In this document: positions 25,475 through 34,228 of the stretch, piece after piece
How positions within the stretch are numbered: the first letter of the stretch is position 1
Layout: each line of letters opens with the position of its first letter
DNA from: Actinoplanes sp. NBC_00393
GTDB lineage: Bacteria > Actinomycetota > Actinomycetes > Mycobacteriales > Micromonosporaceae
DNA: 64,000 bases
Direction: 5' to 3'
Assembly (NCBI RefSeq): GCF_036053395.1
Contig: NZ_CP107942.1
Span: forward strand, 5,732,501 to 5,796,500
The notes under the pieces: model-generated
What the model saw: only the letters and a program-made list of their open reading frames with translations
What the model was told of the DNA's origin: nothing
Databases searched by the model: none
Position numbers and translations under genes: made by a program

Positions 25475-26445
25475 AGTTCCGGATCGTCATGCTCGCGGTG
25501 GCTGCGGTGCTGGGGTTCGTAGGGCTCAGCCACGGCAGTTCGTGGGACGCGCCGTCTCAGGTGCTGGCCGCGCTGACCGGCAGCGGTGACCTGTCGGTGG
25601 TGGTTCTGGAATGGCGGCTGCCGCGGGTGGTCGCGGCGCTGGCGTTCGGGGCGGCGCTCGGGGTGGCCGGCGGGCTGTTCCAGAATTTGACCCGCAACTC
25701 GCTGGGCAGCCCGGATGTGATCGGGTTGGACTCGGGGGCCTACACGGGGGCACTGATCGCGATCACCGTGCTCGGCGGTGGGGCGGCGACTCTGCAGCTC
25801 AGCTCGGTGATCGGTGGGCTGCTCGCGGCGGCAGTCGTCTACCTGCTGGCGTCGAAGTCCGGGTTGGACGGGATGCGGCTGATCGTCATCGGCATCGCGG
25901 CCAACGCGATGCTGGTCGCGACGAACTCGTGGATCGTGCTGCGTGCCGAACTGGATGTGGCGATCGCGGCGACGGGGTGGAGCGCGGGGACGCTCAACGG
26001 GATGGACTGGGAAGAGCTGATCCTGCCGTTGATCGTGCTGGCGGTGCTGGCCGTGCTGATCGCGGTGATCACGCCGGCGGTGCATCAGGCTTCCCTCGGC
26101 GACGACCTGGCGTTGGCGTCAGGGGTGCATCTGCGGCGGCTCCGTTTGTTGATGGTGGTGGCCGGGGTGTGCGCGACGGCGACGGTTACTGCGGTGGCGG
26201 GGCCGATCGTGTTCGTGGCTTTGGCCGCCCCGCAGATCGGGCGGCGGCTGGCCGGGCGCCCAGGCATCCCGCTGTTGCCGTCGGCGCTGACCGGGGCGGT
26301 GCTGCTGCTCGGTTCGGATCTGGTCGCGCAGCTGCTGCTGTCGCCGGTGTCACTGCCGGTGGGCGTGGTGACCACGGCGGTGGGCGGGGCGTACCTGATC
26401 TGGTTGCTGATCCTGCAGGTCCGCCGGGGTGCCCTGGTCGCCTAG
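25471..26445 (+). CDS. FecCD-family iron-siderophore permease, second subunit
   Basis: 324 residues from GTG 25471-25473 (GTGA overlap). Same family as the preceding gene, with WRLPRVVAALAFGAALGVAGG, LALASGVHLRRLRLL and AGPIVFVALAAPQIGRRL. The pair would form the membrane channel. No FecE-type ATPase gene follows: after about 45 bases the sequence enters 63-bp repeats and an IS21 element. The ATPase must be encoded elsewhere or has been lost. Confidence 0.86.
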   Translation: MKFRIVMLAVAAVLGFVGLSHGSSWDAPSQVLAALTGSGDLSVVVLEWRLPRVVAALAFGAALGVAGGLFQNLTRNSLGSPDVIGLDSGAYTGALIAITVLGGGAATLQLSSVIGGLLAAAVVYLLASKSGLDGMRLIVIGIAANAMLVATNSWIVLRAELDVAIAATGWSAGTLNGMDWEELILPLIVLAVLAVLIAVITPAVHQASLGDDLALASGVHLRRLRLLMVVAGVCATATVTAVAGPIVFVALAAPQIGRRLAGRPGIPLLPSALTGAVLLLGSDLVAQLLLSPVSLPVGVVTTAVGGAYLIWLLILQVRRGALVA

Positions 26446-26490
26446 AGGGCTACGGCTGTTTGAACGCCGTACCTGCCGTTGATCAAGTGG

Positions 26491-26627
26491 CGGCTCGGCA
26501 CCGCCGGCCGCCGCTCACGCGGGTATCCGGGCCGGCATTACCTGCCCCAGCGACGGCTCGCCGACGCCAGCCGCCGCTCCCGCAGGCATCCAGGCCAGCA
26601 TTACCTGTCTCCGCGACGGCTCGCTGA
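26491..26627 (+). repeat. 63-bp tandem repeat, left part (interrupted by IS21 element)
   Basis: CGGCTCG recurs at 26491, 26554 and 26617, an exact 63-bp period, with the units alike over their length (CCGCCGCTC, CGGGTATCC/CAGGCATCC, GCATTACCTG). The third unit is broken after 11 bases by the IS21 element. A 63-bp period equals 21 codons, so a coding origin is possible, but no start or flanking gene supports it. Confidence 0.75.
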
Positions 26628-26784
26628 TGGCTATGACGGTTGCATTTGGCTCCACCAGGGCGGCTTGATCTGGCCCCACCGGCGGTTGGTGTGACGGTTT
26701 GAAGTGGCTCCACCAGGGCGGCTTGAAGTGGCCCCACTTGTGTGCCGGGTTCAGTCTTTCGTGGTCGGTCCAGCGGCGTGCCGA

Positions 26785-27576
26785 TCAGGATGCGCTGGTG
26801 GCGGGCTGTTTCGCGGCGGTTCGGGAGAGCCTGTAGGAGTCGTTGCCGGTTTCGACGATCGTGCCGTTGAAGGTCAGCCGGTCAACGATCGCGGCGCAGA
26901 GCCGGGGGTCGGTGAACGTGCGGGTCCAGCCGGAGAAGGACTCGTTGGAGGCGATCGCGACGCTGTTCTTCTCCTCGCGTTCGGTCAGGACCTGGAACAG
27001 CATCTCCGCGCCGCGGCGATCGAGTTCGAGATACCCGAGTTCGTCGATGCAGAGCAGGTCGACCCGGCCGTAGCGGGCGATGGTTTTGGTCAGCTGCCGG
27101 TCGTCGGCGGCTTCGACCAGCTCGTTGACCAGTTTCGCGGCCAGGGTGTAGCGGACCCGGAACCCGGCCATCGCCGCGGCCGATCCCAAACCGATGAGCA
27201 GGTGTGATTTGCCGGTGCCGGAGTCGCCGATCAGGCAGAGAGGCTGGCCGGCGCGAATCCAGTCGCAGGTAGCGAGGTTGTTGATGAGCGCGGCGTTGAT
27301 GTTCGGGTTAGCGGTGTAGTCGAAGTCGGTGAGCCACTTCTGGCGAGGAAAGCCCGCGGCCTGCAGCCGCCGCTGGGAACGGCGCCGGTCTCGTTCTTCG
27401 CACTCGGCCATCAGCAGTTCGGCGAGCATGCCGCGATAGCTGAGCTGGTCACGTTCGGCCCGGGTGATCATCTCGGAGAACTGGCTGCGGACGGTGGGCA
27501 GATGCAGCACCCGGCAGGAAGTCTCGATCGCCGCGTCGGCGGCGTTCTCGGTAATGGCTCGAGGAATGCGGCTCAC
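26785..27576 (-). CDS. istB: IstB, ATP-binding helper of IS21 transposition
   Basis: 263 residues, normal length. Walker A GDSGTGKS near residue 117 and Walker B LLCIDELG near 180 identify the DnaC-like AAA+ ATPase that assists IstA and shapes target choice. GTG 27574-27576 overlaps the istA stop as GTGA. Intact. Confidence 0.93.
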   Translation of the reverse strand: MSRIPRAITENAADAAIETSCRVLHLPTVRSQFSEMITRAERDQLSYRGMLAELLMAECEERDRRRSQRRLQAAGFPRQKWLTDFDYTANPNINAALINNLATCDWIRAGQPLCLIGDSGTGKSHLLIGLGSAAAMAGFRVRYTLAAKLVNELVEAADDRQLTKTIARYGRVDLLCIDELGYLELDRRGAEMLFQVLTEREEKNSVAIASNESFSGWTRTFTDPRLCAAIVDRLTFNGTIVETGNDSYRLSRTAAKQPATSAS

Positions 27577-29213
27577 GATGATTCCTTCCTTCGGTGGTGT
27601 AACAGCTGGTCCCAGCGGTTCAGATCCGGCGGCGGCCGGTGGTCGGCGGGCAACTGCGCCACCCGCTGCAAGGTCTGCTCCGTGACCGGCGGCGGAGCCG
27701 GCGGTGGCAGTGGAGGTGGTGGTGCCGGTGGCGGCCCGGCCGCGATCGTGGGTGAACGCCCGGCGTTCTGGGCGGCTTTGCGGGCTTCGACCGCCACGAC
27801 GTCAGCGGTCGCGGTGCCGACGCTCAACGCGGCCCGGATGCCGGCGGTCACGTCGGCGCCGCGCATGTGCCGGTGCAGCAGCAGGACCTGGATCAGTTCC
27901 CGGGTGCCGGCGGCCTCATCGTCGGTGGCGACCTTCGCCGCCGCCCAGAACGCTTCGTGATCGGTGGTGAAGGTGCCTTCCCGCCGGGCTTGATCGAGGG
28001 CTTCCGAGCCGGCCAGCGCTCCAGGTTTGCGTAGCAGGATCTCCAGGTAGTGGTCCAGCAGCAGATGCTGGCCGCCGCGTCCCGGCAGACGGGGATGCCG
28101 GGCAACCTCGGTGCGGCCGTCGGAGACGACGACTTCGGTGGTGCCCAGCACGACCTGCAGCTTGCGGCCGATGAACCTCGCCGGGACCGAGTAGTCGTTC
28201 ATCCGGACCGTCACCGTCGCTTCGCGATCGACCCGGGGCCGCAGCGTGAGTGACGCCCCGAACTTCTCCGCTGGCAGGCGGGCCAGCAGCGCAGCTTCGG
28301 CAGCGAAGTCCTCCCCGACAGTCCTCGTCCGGAGCCGGATCTTGCGGTCCCGGTCGTCCAGATCAGCGGCCGCCAGCCGCTGGTTCAGCTCTTCCAGCGT
28401 GGCAACGGTCGGGACGGGAGTCAGCCGGTTGCGGCGGTAGTAGCCGACCTGACCTTCGACTCCGCCCTTCTCGTGAGCACCTTCCAAGCCGGGAATGCAG
28501 TAGAAGGCAGTGAATCCGTAGTGCTCCCGGAAAGCCTCCCACCTCGGGTTCTCGACCCTGGATCGGCTGCGGAAAACCACGCGGCGTACTGCCGAGCTCA
28601 GGTTGTCGTAGCGGATCTGCCCGGCCGGGATCCCGCCGATCAGGTCGAAGGCGTATTCGTGTCCTTCCAGGAACGCCTCTTGTCCGCAGGACACCGTCAC
28701 GCGGTGCACCGCCAGGCCGGAGTAGGCCAGCCGGAACGCGAACAGGTGACAGCGGGTCATCGTCCCGGCCAGGCAGACCATCACCTCACCGAAGTCGACT
28801 TCCGCGTCGGCGCCGGGCCGATTGTGCCGGATGATGAATCCGTCCATCGGCGCACCTGCCTCCGCCGCGATCTGCCGGCGCCGCATCGACACGTAGTCAC
28901 GCACCGTCGAGTACGCGACGTCGACGTCCACCTCCTCTGCCAGCCGATCCTTGATCCGCCGAGCGGTGTGCCGCTGCTTACGCGGCGCCTCCAGATCCGC
29001 CCGCAGCCACTCGTCGATCGTCTTCTTCACCGGATCGAGCCGCGGTGAACGACGCACCGGATGCCGACGCGGCGTCGGCTCCGCTGATGCCAGCGCTTCG
29101 CGGACCAACCGCCGGTGCACACCGTGCCTCCGCGCCAACGCCCGAATCGACAGCTCTTCAAGCACCGCGTCGGAGCGGATCCGGCGGAACAGTTCGTTCT
29201 TGGTCAACGGCAT
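27573..29213 (-). CDS. istA: IstA, IS21-family DDE transposase
   Basis: 546 residues from ATG 29211-29213 (an upstream in-frame start adds nine residues). An N-terminal helix-turn-helix (LSIRALARRHGVHRRLVREAL) binds the end repeats. The DDE core is visible: Asp about 140 in AEVDFGEV, Asp in IRYDNLSS and Glu in GAHEKGGVEGQV. The C-terminus has a Pro-rich stretch (PPPAPPPPLPPPAPPP). Intact and likely active with IstB. Confidence 0.93.
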   Translation of the reverse strand: MPLTKNELFRRIRSDAVLEELSIRALARRHGVHRRLVREALASAEPTPRRHPVRRSPRLDPVKKTIDEWLRADLEAPRKQRHTARRIKDRLAEEVDVDVAYSTVRDYVSMRRRQIAAEAGAPMDGFIIRHNRPGADAEVDFGEVMVCLAGTMTRCHLFAFRLAYSGLAVHRVTVSCGQEAFLEGHEYAFDLIGGIPAGQIRYDNLSSAVRRVVFRSRSRVENPRWEAFREHYGFTAFYCIPGLEGAHEKGGVEGQVGYYRRNRLTPVPTVATLEELNQRLAAADLDDRDRKIRLRTRTVGEDFAAEAALLARLPAEKFGASLTLRPRVDREATVTVRMNDYSVPARFIGRKLQVVLGTTEVVVSDGRTEVARHPRLPGRGGQHLLLDHYLEILLRKPGALAGSEALDQARREGTFTTDHEAFWAAAKVATDDEAAGTRELIQVLLLHRHMRGADVTAGIRAALSVGTATADVVAVEARKAAQNAGRSPTIAAGPPPAPPPPLPPPAPPPVTEQTLQRVAQLPADHRPPPDLNRWDQLLHHRRKESS

Positions 29214-29377
29214 CGGCGTCCTCGAAGACGGCGAGCACACTCAGGACTTCAAGCGCAACACCGCAGGTGGGGCCACTTCAAGCCGTCATCGCCCATCCGT
29301 GCGGGAAAGTCCCTCGCGGGTGGGGCCAGGTCAAGCCGCCCTGGTGGAGCCAAATGCAACCGTCATAGCCACGCTGA

Positions 29378-29473
29378 CGCCAGCCGCCGCTCACGCAGGC
29401 ATCCAGGCCATCATTACCTGTCTCCGCGACGGCTCGCTGGCGCCGGCCGTCGCTCACGCGGGTATCCGGGCGC
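29378..29473 (+). repeat. 63-bp tandem repeat, right part
   Basis: Continues the array interrupted by the IS21 element. Bases 26617-26627 plus 29378-29429 rebuild exactly one 63-bp unit, and the next unit starts with CGGCTCG at 29430 and fades near 29473. Confidence 0.75.
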
Positions 29474-29576
29474 GATGAGCTGCGTGGCGGCCAGCTGGCC
29501 GGCCTTGGGACCGAAGATCCGCGGCGGCGAGGTGGGATCGCGGAGGGCCGCCGCCTGCAAGCAGGGGGAAGCGGGC

Positions 29577-30533
29577 CTAGCTGCGGTTGGTGTTGACCCA
29601 GTCGCGGCTTGCGGTGAACTTCTCGACCGGGTCGCCGATGTACTGCCACGGCCACTCCGTGACCTGGCCGTCCAGCAGGGCGAACGCGTGCCAGGCCGCG
29701 TCGAACTGGTCTGCCAATTCAAGAACCAGCGCGAACGTCGCCACCCGAGGCGCCCAGCCCGGGCCGGCGTGGACGTAGTCCGGGTGGAAGATCGAGTTCT
29801 CGGCGGCGGCGAGCAGTTCGGCGCCGACCTCCTCAGAGGTGATGTACGCGTTGTCCTCCTCCGACCGCTTGTAGGACCACCGCTCCAGGTGGGCCACCGC
29901 GACCAGCTCGTGCAACAGACTGTTCGGCCCGGCCGCCGCCGCAGTGCTGCGGGCGAACTCGAACATCGCCTCATGACTGCCGGACCATTTCGCGCACAGA
30001 TACTGCAGCCGCTGCTCATGCGCGACCAGATGCGTCGGATGCAGACGCAGCACCTGGTCGAACCGCTCCTGGGCCTCGGCCTTCCCGATCTGCAGACCGC
30101 GCCCACTGGTCACCAGCCAGGTCCAGGCGGTCACATTGTCCGGGTCACGCTCGATCACCTGGCGCAGCAGCGACTCGGCGTGGTGCAGGCCCTGGTGGAA
30201 GTTCCGGAACTGGTCGGAGCTGGTGTACTGCGCGCGCTGAGCACCGCGCGCCCGCCCGGCCAGGGAAACGGCGTGGCAGCCGGCGACCAGCGTCGGCAGG
30301 GTGGACTCGGGTTCGGCGGCGATCCACTGGCCGATCCAGTCCTCGAGACCGTCGACCTGCCCGGCGGCCTCCATCAGGAAGGCGAACTCGTCCGGGTCGG
30401 CGGCCATGCCGAACAGCTCCCGCGCCCACTTCCAGTTCCGCTTCTGCAGCGCCTTGATCAGGGCTTTGCGGTGCGGATCACCGTAGGTGGGGTCGAGGAA
30501 CGGCTCTTTCGGTCCCCGCTTGAACGGCCACAT
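29577..30533 (-). CDS. DUF4034-like protein with repeat-type helices
   Basis: 318 residues from ATG 30531-30533. The central part matches the DUF4034 pattern: long helical region with LLRQVIERDPDNVTAWTWLV, RGLQIGKAEAQERFDQVL and the conserved LQYLCAKWSGSHEAMFEFAR. These proteins have TPR-like helices and are soluble; their role is not established. It is the last gene of a minus-strand run of SitI3-like, NACHT and DUF4034 genes, 36 bases after the NACHT stop. Confidence 0.7.
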   Translation of the reverse strand: MWPFKRGPKEPFLDPTYGDPHRKALIKALQKRNWKWARELFGMAADPDEFAFLMEAAGQVDGLEDWIGQWIAAEPESTLPTLVAGCHAVSLAGRARGAQRAQYTSSDQFRNFHQGLHHAESLLRQVIERDPDNVTAWTWLVTSGRGLQIGKAEAQERFDQVLRLHPTHLVAHEQRLQYLCAKWSGSHEAMFEFARSTAAAAGPNSLLHELVAVAHLERWSYKRSEEDNAYITSEEVGAELLAAAENSIFHPDYVHAGPGWAPRVATFALVLELADQFDAAWHAFALLDGQVTEWPWQYIGDPVEKFTASRDWVNTNRS

Positions 30534-30569
30534 GGCGGCAGATCTTAGTACGGGCAGCGGCAATCGTGA

Positions 30570-33500
30570 TCATGACTGGAGGTCGTCCAGGACCTTGTCG
30601 ACCTTGTCCAGCAGTTCCTGGCGGACGATGTCGTCCTCCGGGCCGGCGGCACGTACGGCCAGTAGGCAGTCACGGAGGAGTGGCCGGTGGTCGGCGGTGA
30701 AATACTCCCAGTCGAGGAACGACTGGCTCCACTCGAACACCTTCCCGGGAGGTAGCCGTTCGGAATCCCGGCGCAGGGACCGAAGCAGGAGCATCAACGC
30801 GGGCGAACTGCCGGGAGCACCGTATCGGGGTGGCGGCCAAGCGCGTGTCGTCGCCCAGACCGCGTCGTCGTACTTCTCGATCAGCATCTCCACCGGCTCG
30901 CGCAGGTCGGAGGCGAGCCACAGCGCGATGAGTGTGTGCGCAACCGAGCGGCACTCCGTCTCCGTTCTCGGGGCAAACGAGGTCACTGCCAATCCCATGA
31001 TGGCCATGGCCGGTTCCAGCGCGTGTCGAAGCACATCGTCGATCGGCTCACCGCGGATCTGGTAGGTCAGGTCGATGGTGGACTCCATGTGATGGACGAA
31101 CCCGTAGTAGGCCCGGTCTCCAGGCGGCATGTTCCGTCCCCAGTAGGGATCGACGTTCGCCACCTCGACACCGTCCGGGATGAGGGTGAGCTCTACGTCG
31201 CGGCGGTTCTCCAGCCAGGTGCGGCGCAACTGCACGGCGGCGATGAATACCGACCAGCCGTCCTGGCTGATCGTCGCCTGCCAGCGCCCGACCCACCTGC
31301 GCCATTCGTCGGCCGGCACCTCGGCGCCGGGGAACAGCTGTGCCGCGGTGATCGGTCCTGCCGTCAACGCCAGAAGCAGCAGGTTGAAGGCGTAGAGCGC
31401 ATGACGGTCGACAAGCGGCAGCGATGCCGGCCGGTACCCCGTTGCGGGTGTGTCGGTCCAATTGACGGTGGCCCGGAATCGCCTGACCGCAAGCTCGGCG
31501 AGCTGCGCATGCTGACCTGATTGGTCGAGCAGCGATGACAGGAAAGGCAGTACAGCTTCGCGGGCCGTCAGCGGCGCGAAGGACAGCAGAGAGTAGAGCA
31601 GGTCTTCATCTGCGGCGGCACGCCCGAAAGGGAGCGTCGCGGCAGCTTCCCGCACACGAAGATCAATCAGCGCATGTACGGTCAGGCGCGCTACCAGGTA
31701 TTCGCCGAAAGTGGCGTGCAGGAACTCGTACGTGCGTAGCCGCTCGTCTCCGCGGATGGCCTGTGCCCGCTGGAGGAAGAAGAAGCGACCGAGTAGTTCC
31801 TGGCCCACGGTGAGCGGCGATCGGAAACCCACCTGTGGGCGGTCGTGGCCGGTAGGCGCGAGTTCCAACGCGGTGAGGTCCGCATCCAGCTGCGCCTCGG
31901 TCACCCACTGCTGCGATCGGTTGAACATCGCGAACGCGGCCGCCGACAGGCGCATCAGCTCCGCCTCCACTCGGCCGGCTGGCGCCTCGTTCAGGTCCTT
32001 CGCCACCTCGCGCAGGGCATAGCTGACCATCAGGCGCTCGTACAGACCGGTGACGTCGAGCCTGTTGCCGTCGATCCTCTGCACGTCGTTGGCTTGTGCA
32101 TCGTAGAGCGCCAGCATGAGAAGCAGCAGCGGCTGGCTGGCGAGGTCGGCGTAGCGGCGGGCGAGGTCGGCGGGAAAGGGCCGCAGTCCAACGGCGTGCA
32201 GTCCAGCCTCGTTGGCTTCGTTCCACACGGCGAGCCACCGGTCCACGTGATCGGAGGTGAATGGCTCGAGCCGCACGACGAGCGTGTCCTCCGGCAGGCG
32301 GGCTCGATCGATCACCGCGGTTCGGCTGGTGACAAGGACCGATACCGGCCGTTGCTGGATCGCTTCCCGGCGCTGGAATGCGGCGACTCTTTCGAGGAAA
32401 TCGGATTGGCTCACGCCGGTGGCCTGGAGCAACTCGTCGAAGCCGTCGAGCAGGAGCACCGGCAGGGCGCCGTTCGTCGCCGCGGACAGTTCCGGCCACT
32501 CGATCCGCAGGCCGGTTGCGGCGCGCAGGGCGTACTCGATCTGGTCTTGAAGTTCCAGATCTGCTGGAACGTCCCGGAGCGGCACGCGGACGGGCAGGAA
32601 ATCGGCGGCGGGCAGTCGGGCGGCGAGAACACGCACCAGCGACGACTTTCCCGCACCGGGATGACCGAGCAGGATCAGCGGACCGGACGTTGCCTGAGGC
32701 GTGGTGAGACGCCCAGCAAGAAAGTCCGAGAGATCGTCTCGCGGAGGCATCTCATCCCACCAATCCTCCTCCCCCGGCCGGTCTCCCGGGCCTGCGGCGC
32801 GCGCCACGAAGCTCGGGTCGATGTAGATCTCGCCGAGTGTGGGGGCGGAAAGGTGCCGTGGTGTGCCGGCCGTATCCACGATCGGCTCGTCGAGGGCGGC
32901 GCGATAGGCAAGAGCCAGCGATTGGCGCTGGGCGTCCGGCGGCCGGGCGGAGCCGGCCTGGACGAGAAGTGTTTCCAGGTCGCGTAGCCCTTGCCGCACA
33001 CGATGGATTTCGGCGCGGGTGGCGATGTCGTCATTGCGCTGGGTCCAGAGATCGAACTCGGGGACATCGACGGCCAGCGTGCGATACAGGATCTCGTAGC
33101 GCTCGACGGCCCTTTGGGGCAGTTGGCTTCGAAGCAGGTGGGACACCGAGTTTCGCTCGGTGTCGTTGAGACGCTCCCACACGGCCAAGCCCTCGAGGTG
33201 ATCAACAAGTCGATCGGCGAGTCGCGCATACCAGTGGTTGAGCCGGTCGAGCACCGCTTCGTAGGGGGCCTCGGGTGAAGGCGACGGCGCGTCGGCGGCG
33301 AGCAGCCCAGTCGGCCAGTCGGTGCCTGCTCGAGCGAGTCTCACCTGGTCGGCGCGGGAGGGGGCGGCCTCGGCCACGTCAAAGGGAAGGTTCTCTTCCG
33401 ACACAACCTCGAAGAAGGCCGTCACCACGATGACGGTGTGCGCGCCCTGCAGCCGCTCAGTGCGGTCGAGACGGCCGAGGCCATGCAACCGGTCGCGCAG

Positions 33501-33692
33501 ACCGCTCAATACCGACTGGCCGACACGGACAAATTCGGTCTTGGCGTCGAACAGGCTCAGCGCCGAGGTGACGCCGGCCGCGGTGCCGGCCAACAGCAGG
33601 CCGCCCAGTGCCCGGTCGAGGGCAGCGACCGCCGGGGTGGAGCCACCCAGAAGCACAACCGCGTCCGCGTACGTGAGTCGCCTGGCCACCAT
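30570..33692 (-). CDS. NACHT-domain NTPase (NLR-like), probable defence protein
   Basis: 1040 residues. The N-terminal about 280 residues are helical and resemble the actinobacterial NACHT N-terminal helical domain typified by RLTYADAVVLLGG and RTERLQGAHTVIVVTAFFE. The NACHT core has Walker A GHPGAGKSS near residue 345 and Walker B VLLLDGFDELL near 415, then a typical winged-helix and leucine-rich helical C-terminus. Bacterial NACHT proteins are known phage-sensing defence proteins; the specific trigger here is unknown. It follows a SitI3-like gene by 12 bases. Confidence 0.85.
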   Translation of the reverse strand: MVARRLTYADAVVLLGGSTPAVAALDRALGGLLLAGTAAGVTSALSLFDAKTEFVRVGQSVLSGLRDRLHGLGRLDRTERLQGAHTVIVVTAFFEVVSEENLPFDVAEAAPSRADQVRLARAGTDWPTGLLAADAPSPSPEAPYEAVLDRLNHWYARLADRLVDHLEGLAVWERLNDTERNSVSHLLRSQLPQRAVERYEILYRTLAVDVPEFDLWTQRNDDIATRAEIHRVRQGLRDLETLLVQAGSARPPDAQRQSLALAYRAALDEPIVDTAGTPRHLSAPTLGEIYIDPSFVARAAGPGDRPGEEDWWDEMPPRDDLSDFLAGRLTTPQATSGPLILLGHPGAGKSSLVRVLAARLPAADFLPVRVPLRDVPADLELQDQIEYALRAATGLRIEWPELSAATNGALPVLLLDGFDELLQATGVSQSDFLERVAAFQRREAIQQRPVSVLVTSRTAVIDRARLPEDTLVVRLEPFTSDHVDRWLAVWNEANEAGLHAVGLRPFPADLARRYADLASQPLLLLMLALYDAQANDVQRIDGNRLDVTGLYERLMVSYALREVAKDLNEAPAGRVEAELMRLSAAAFAMFNRSQQWVTEAQLDADLTALELAPTGHDRPQVGFRSPLTVGQELLGRFFFLQRAQAIRGDERLRTYEFLHATFGEYLVARLTVHALIDLRVREAAATLPFGRAAADEDLLYSLLSFAPLTAREAVLPFLSSLLDQSGQHAQLAELAVRRFRATVNWTDTPATGYRPASLPLVDRHALYAFNLLLLALTAGPITAAQLFPGAEVPADEWRRWVGRWQATISQDGWSVFIAAVQLRRTWLENRRDVELTLIPDGVEVANVDPYWGRNMPPGDRAYYGFVHHMESTIDLTYQIRGEPIDDVLRHALEPAMAIMGLAVTSFAPRTETECRSVAHTLIALWLASDLREPVEMLIEKYDDAVWATTRAWPPPRYGAPGSSPALMLLLRSLRRDSERLPPGKVFEWSQSFLDWEYFTADHRPLLRDCLLAVRAAGPEDDIVRQELLDKVDKVLDDLQS

Positions 33693-33704
33693 GCGAATAC
33701 CGCT

Positions 33705-34145
33705 CTACAACAGTGGCTGCGGTAGGCGGCGCATCGGGTGTGCGCTGATCAGCTCCACTTGCGACCACGGCTCCCAGTCGCAGTCGAAGACGACCTCGTC
33801 CGGGGTCCACTGGGTGATCGCCAGGTCGCCGTTGAACAGCAGGACGCCGCAGCAGCCGTAGCGAGTCACCAGGCCGAGCACGGAACGGACCATACACGCG
33901 GTGTTGCGGGCGTCGGTCGCATCATCAGCCAGGTCGGAGAAGTGGAACGTCGCGGCGATCCGCGGCTCGAAGCCGAACAGCTCCTTCTGCTCGCCGTCCG
34001 GGATGGGGCGGGTGGTCACATACATGCCGTGGCAGAAGACCGTCTCCCCATGGTCGAGGTCGCCGTGGATCTCCGTGCGGAAGAAGGCCTGCAATTCTGC
34101 GGCGCCGCACCCGGCATCGCACAGCAGGGTGTACTCGATGGCCAT
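33705..34145 (-). CDS. SitI3-family (immunity-like) protein
   Basis: 146 residues. Starts MAIEYTLLCDAG and shares AATFHFSDLADD, NTACMVRSVLGLV, GVLLFNGDLAITQWTPD and RRLPQPLL with the two genes at 39760 and 40237. This family includes immunity proteins of Myxococcus Sit toxins. ATG 34143-34145 has GAGGGAT upstream. It heads the NACHT operon although its paralogues are 5.6 kb away beside a toxin, which is unusual. Confidence 0.72.
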   Translation of the reverse strand: MAIEYTLLCDAGCGAAELQAFFRTEIHGDLDHGETVFCHGMYVTTRPIPDGEQKELFGFEPRIAATFHFSDLADDATDARNTACMVRSVLGLVTRYGCCGVLLFNGDLAITQWTPDEVVFDCDWEPWSQVELISAHPMRRLPQPLL

Positions 34146-34228
34146 GGGCGGGTATCCCTCACCTGTTCGGATGGGGCTGCACGCCAGTCTATTCAGCCGG
34201 GCTCCGACGGCCCAGTACCCTCACCGAC

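Larger units (their letters stand above)
26628..29371 (-). mobile_element. Complete IS21-family insertion sequence, 2744 bp
   Basis: The element carries istA and istB on the minus strand. Its ends begin TGGCTATGACGG and end in the reverse complement, forming a terminal inverted repeat of about 53 bp with one mismatch (26628-26680 and 29319-29371). Shortened inner copies of the same sequence lie at about 26692-26741 and 29270-29294, the multiple-site ends typical of IS21. A 6-bp target duplication CGCTGA lies outside on both sides (26622-26627 and 29372-29377). Confidence 0.92.

Noticed and set aside
26491..29473. 63-bp repeats as CRISPR or attachment sites
   Set aside because: The units are contiguous, without spacers, and the insertion inside them is fully explained by IS21 with its own target duplication.
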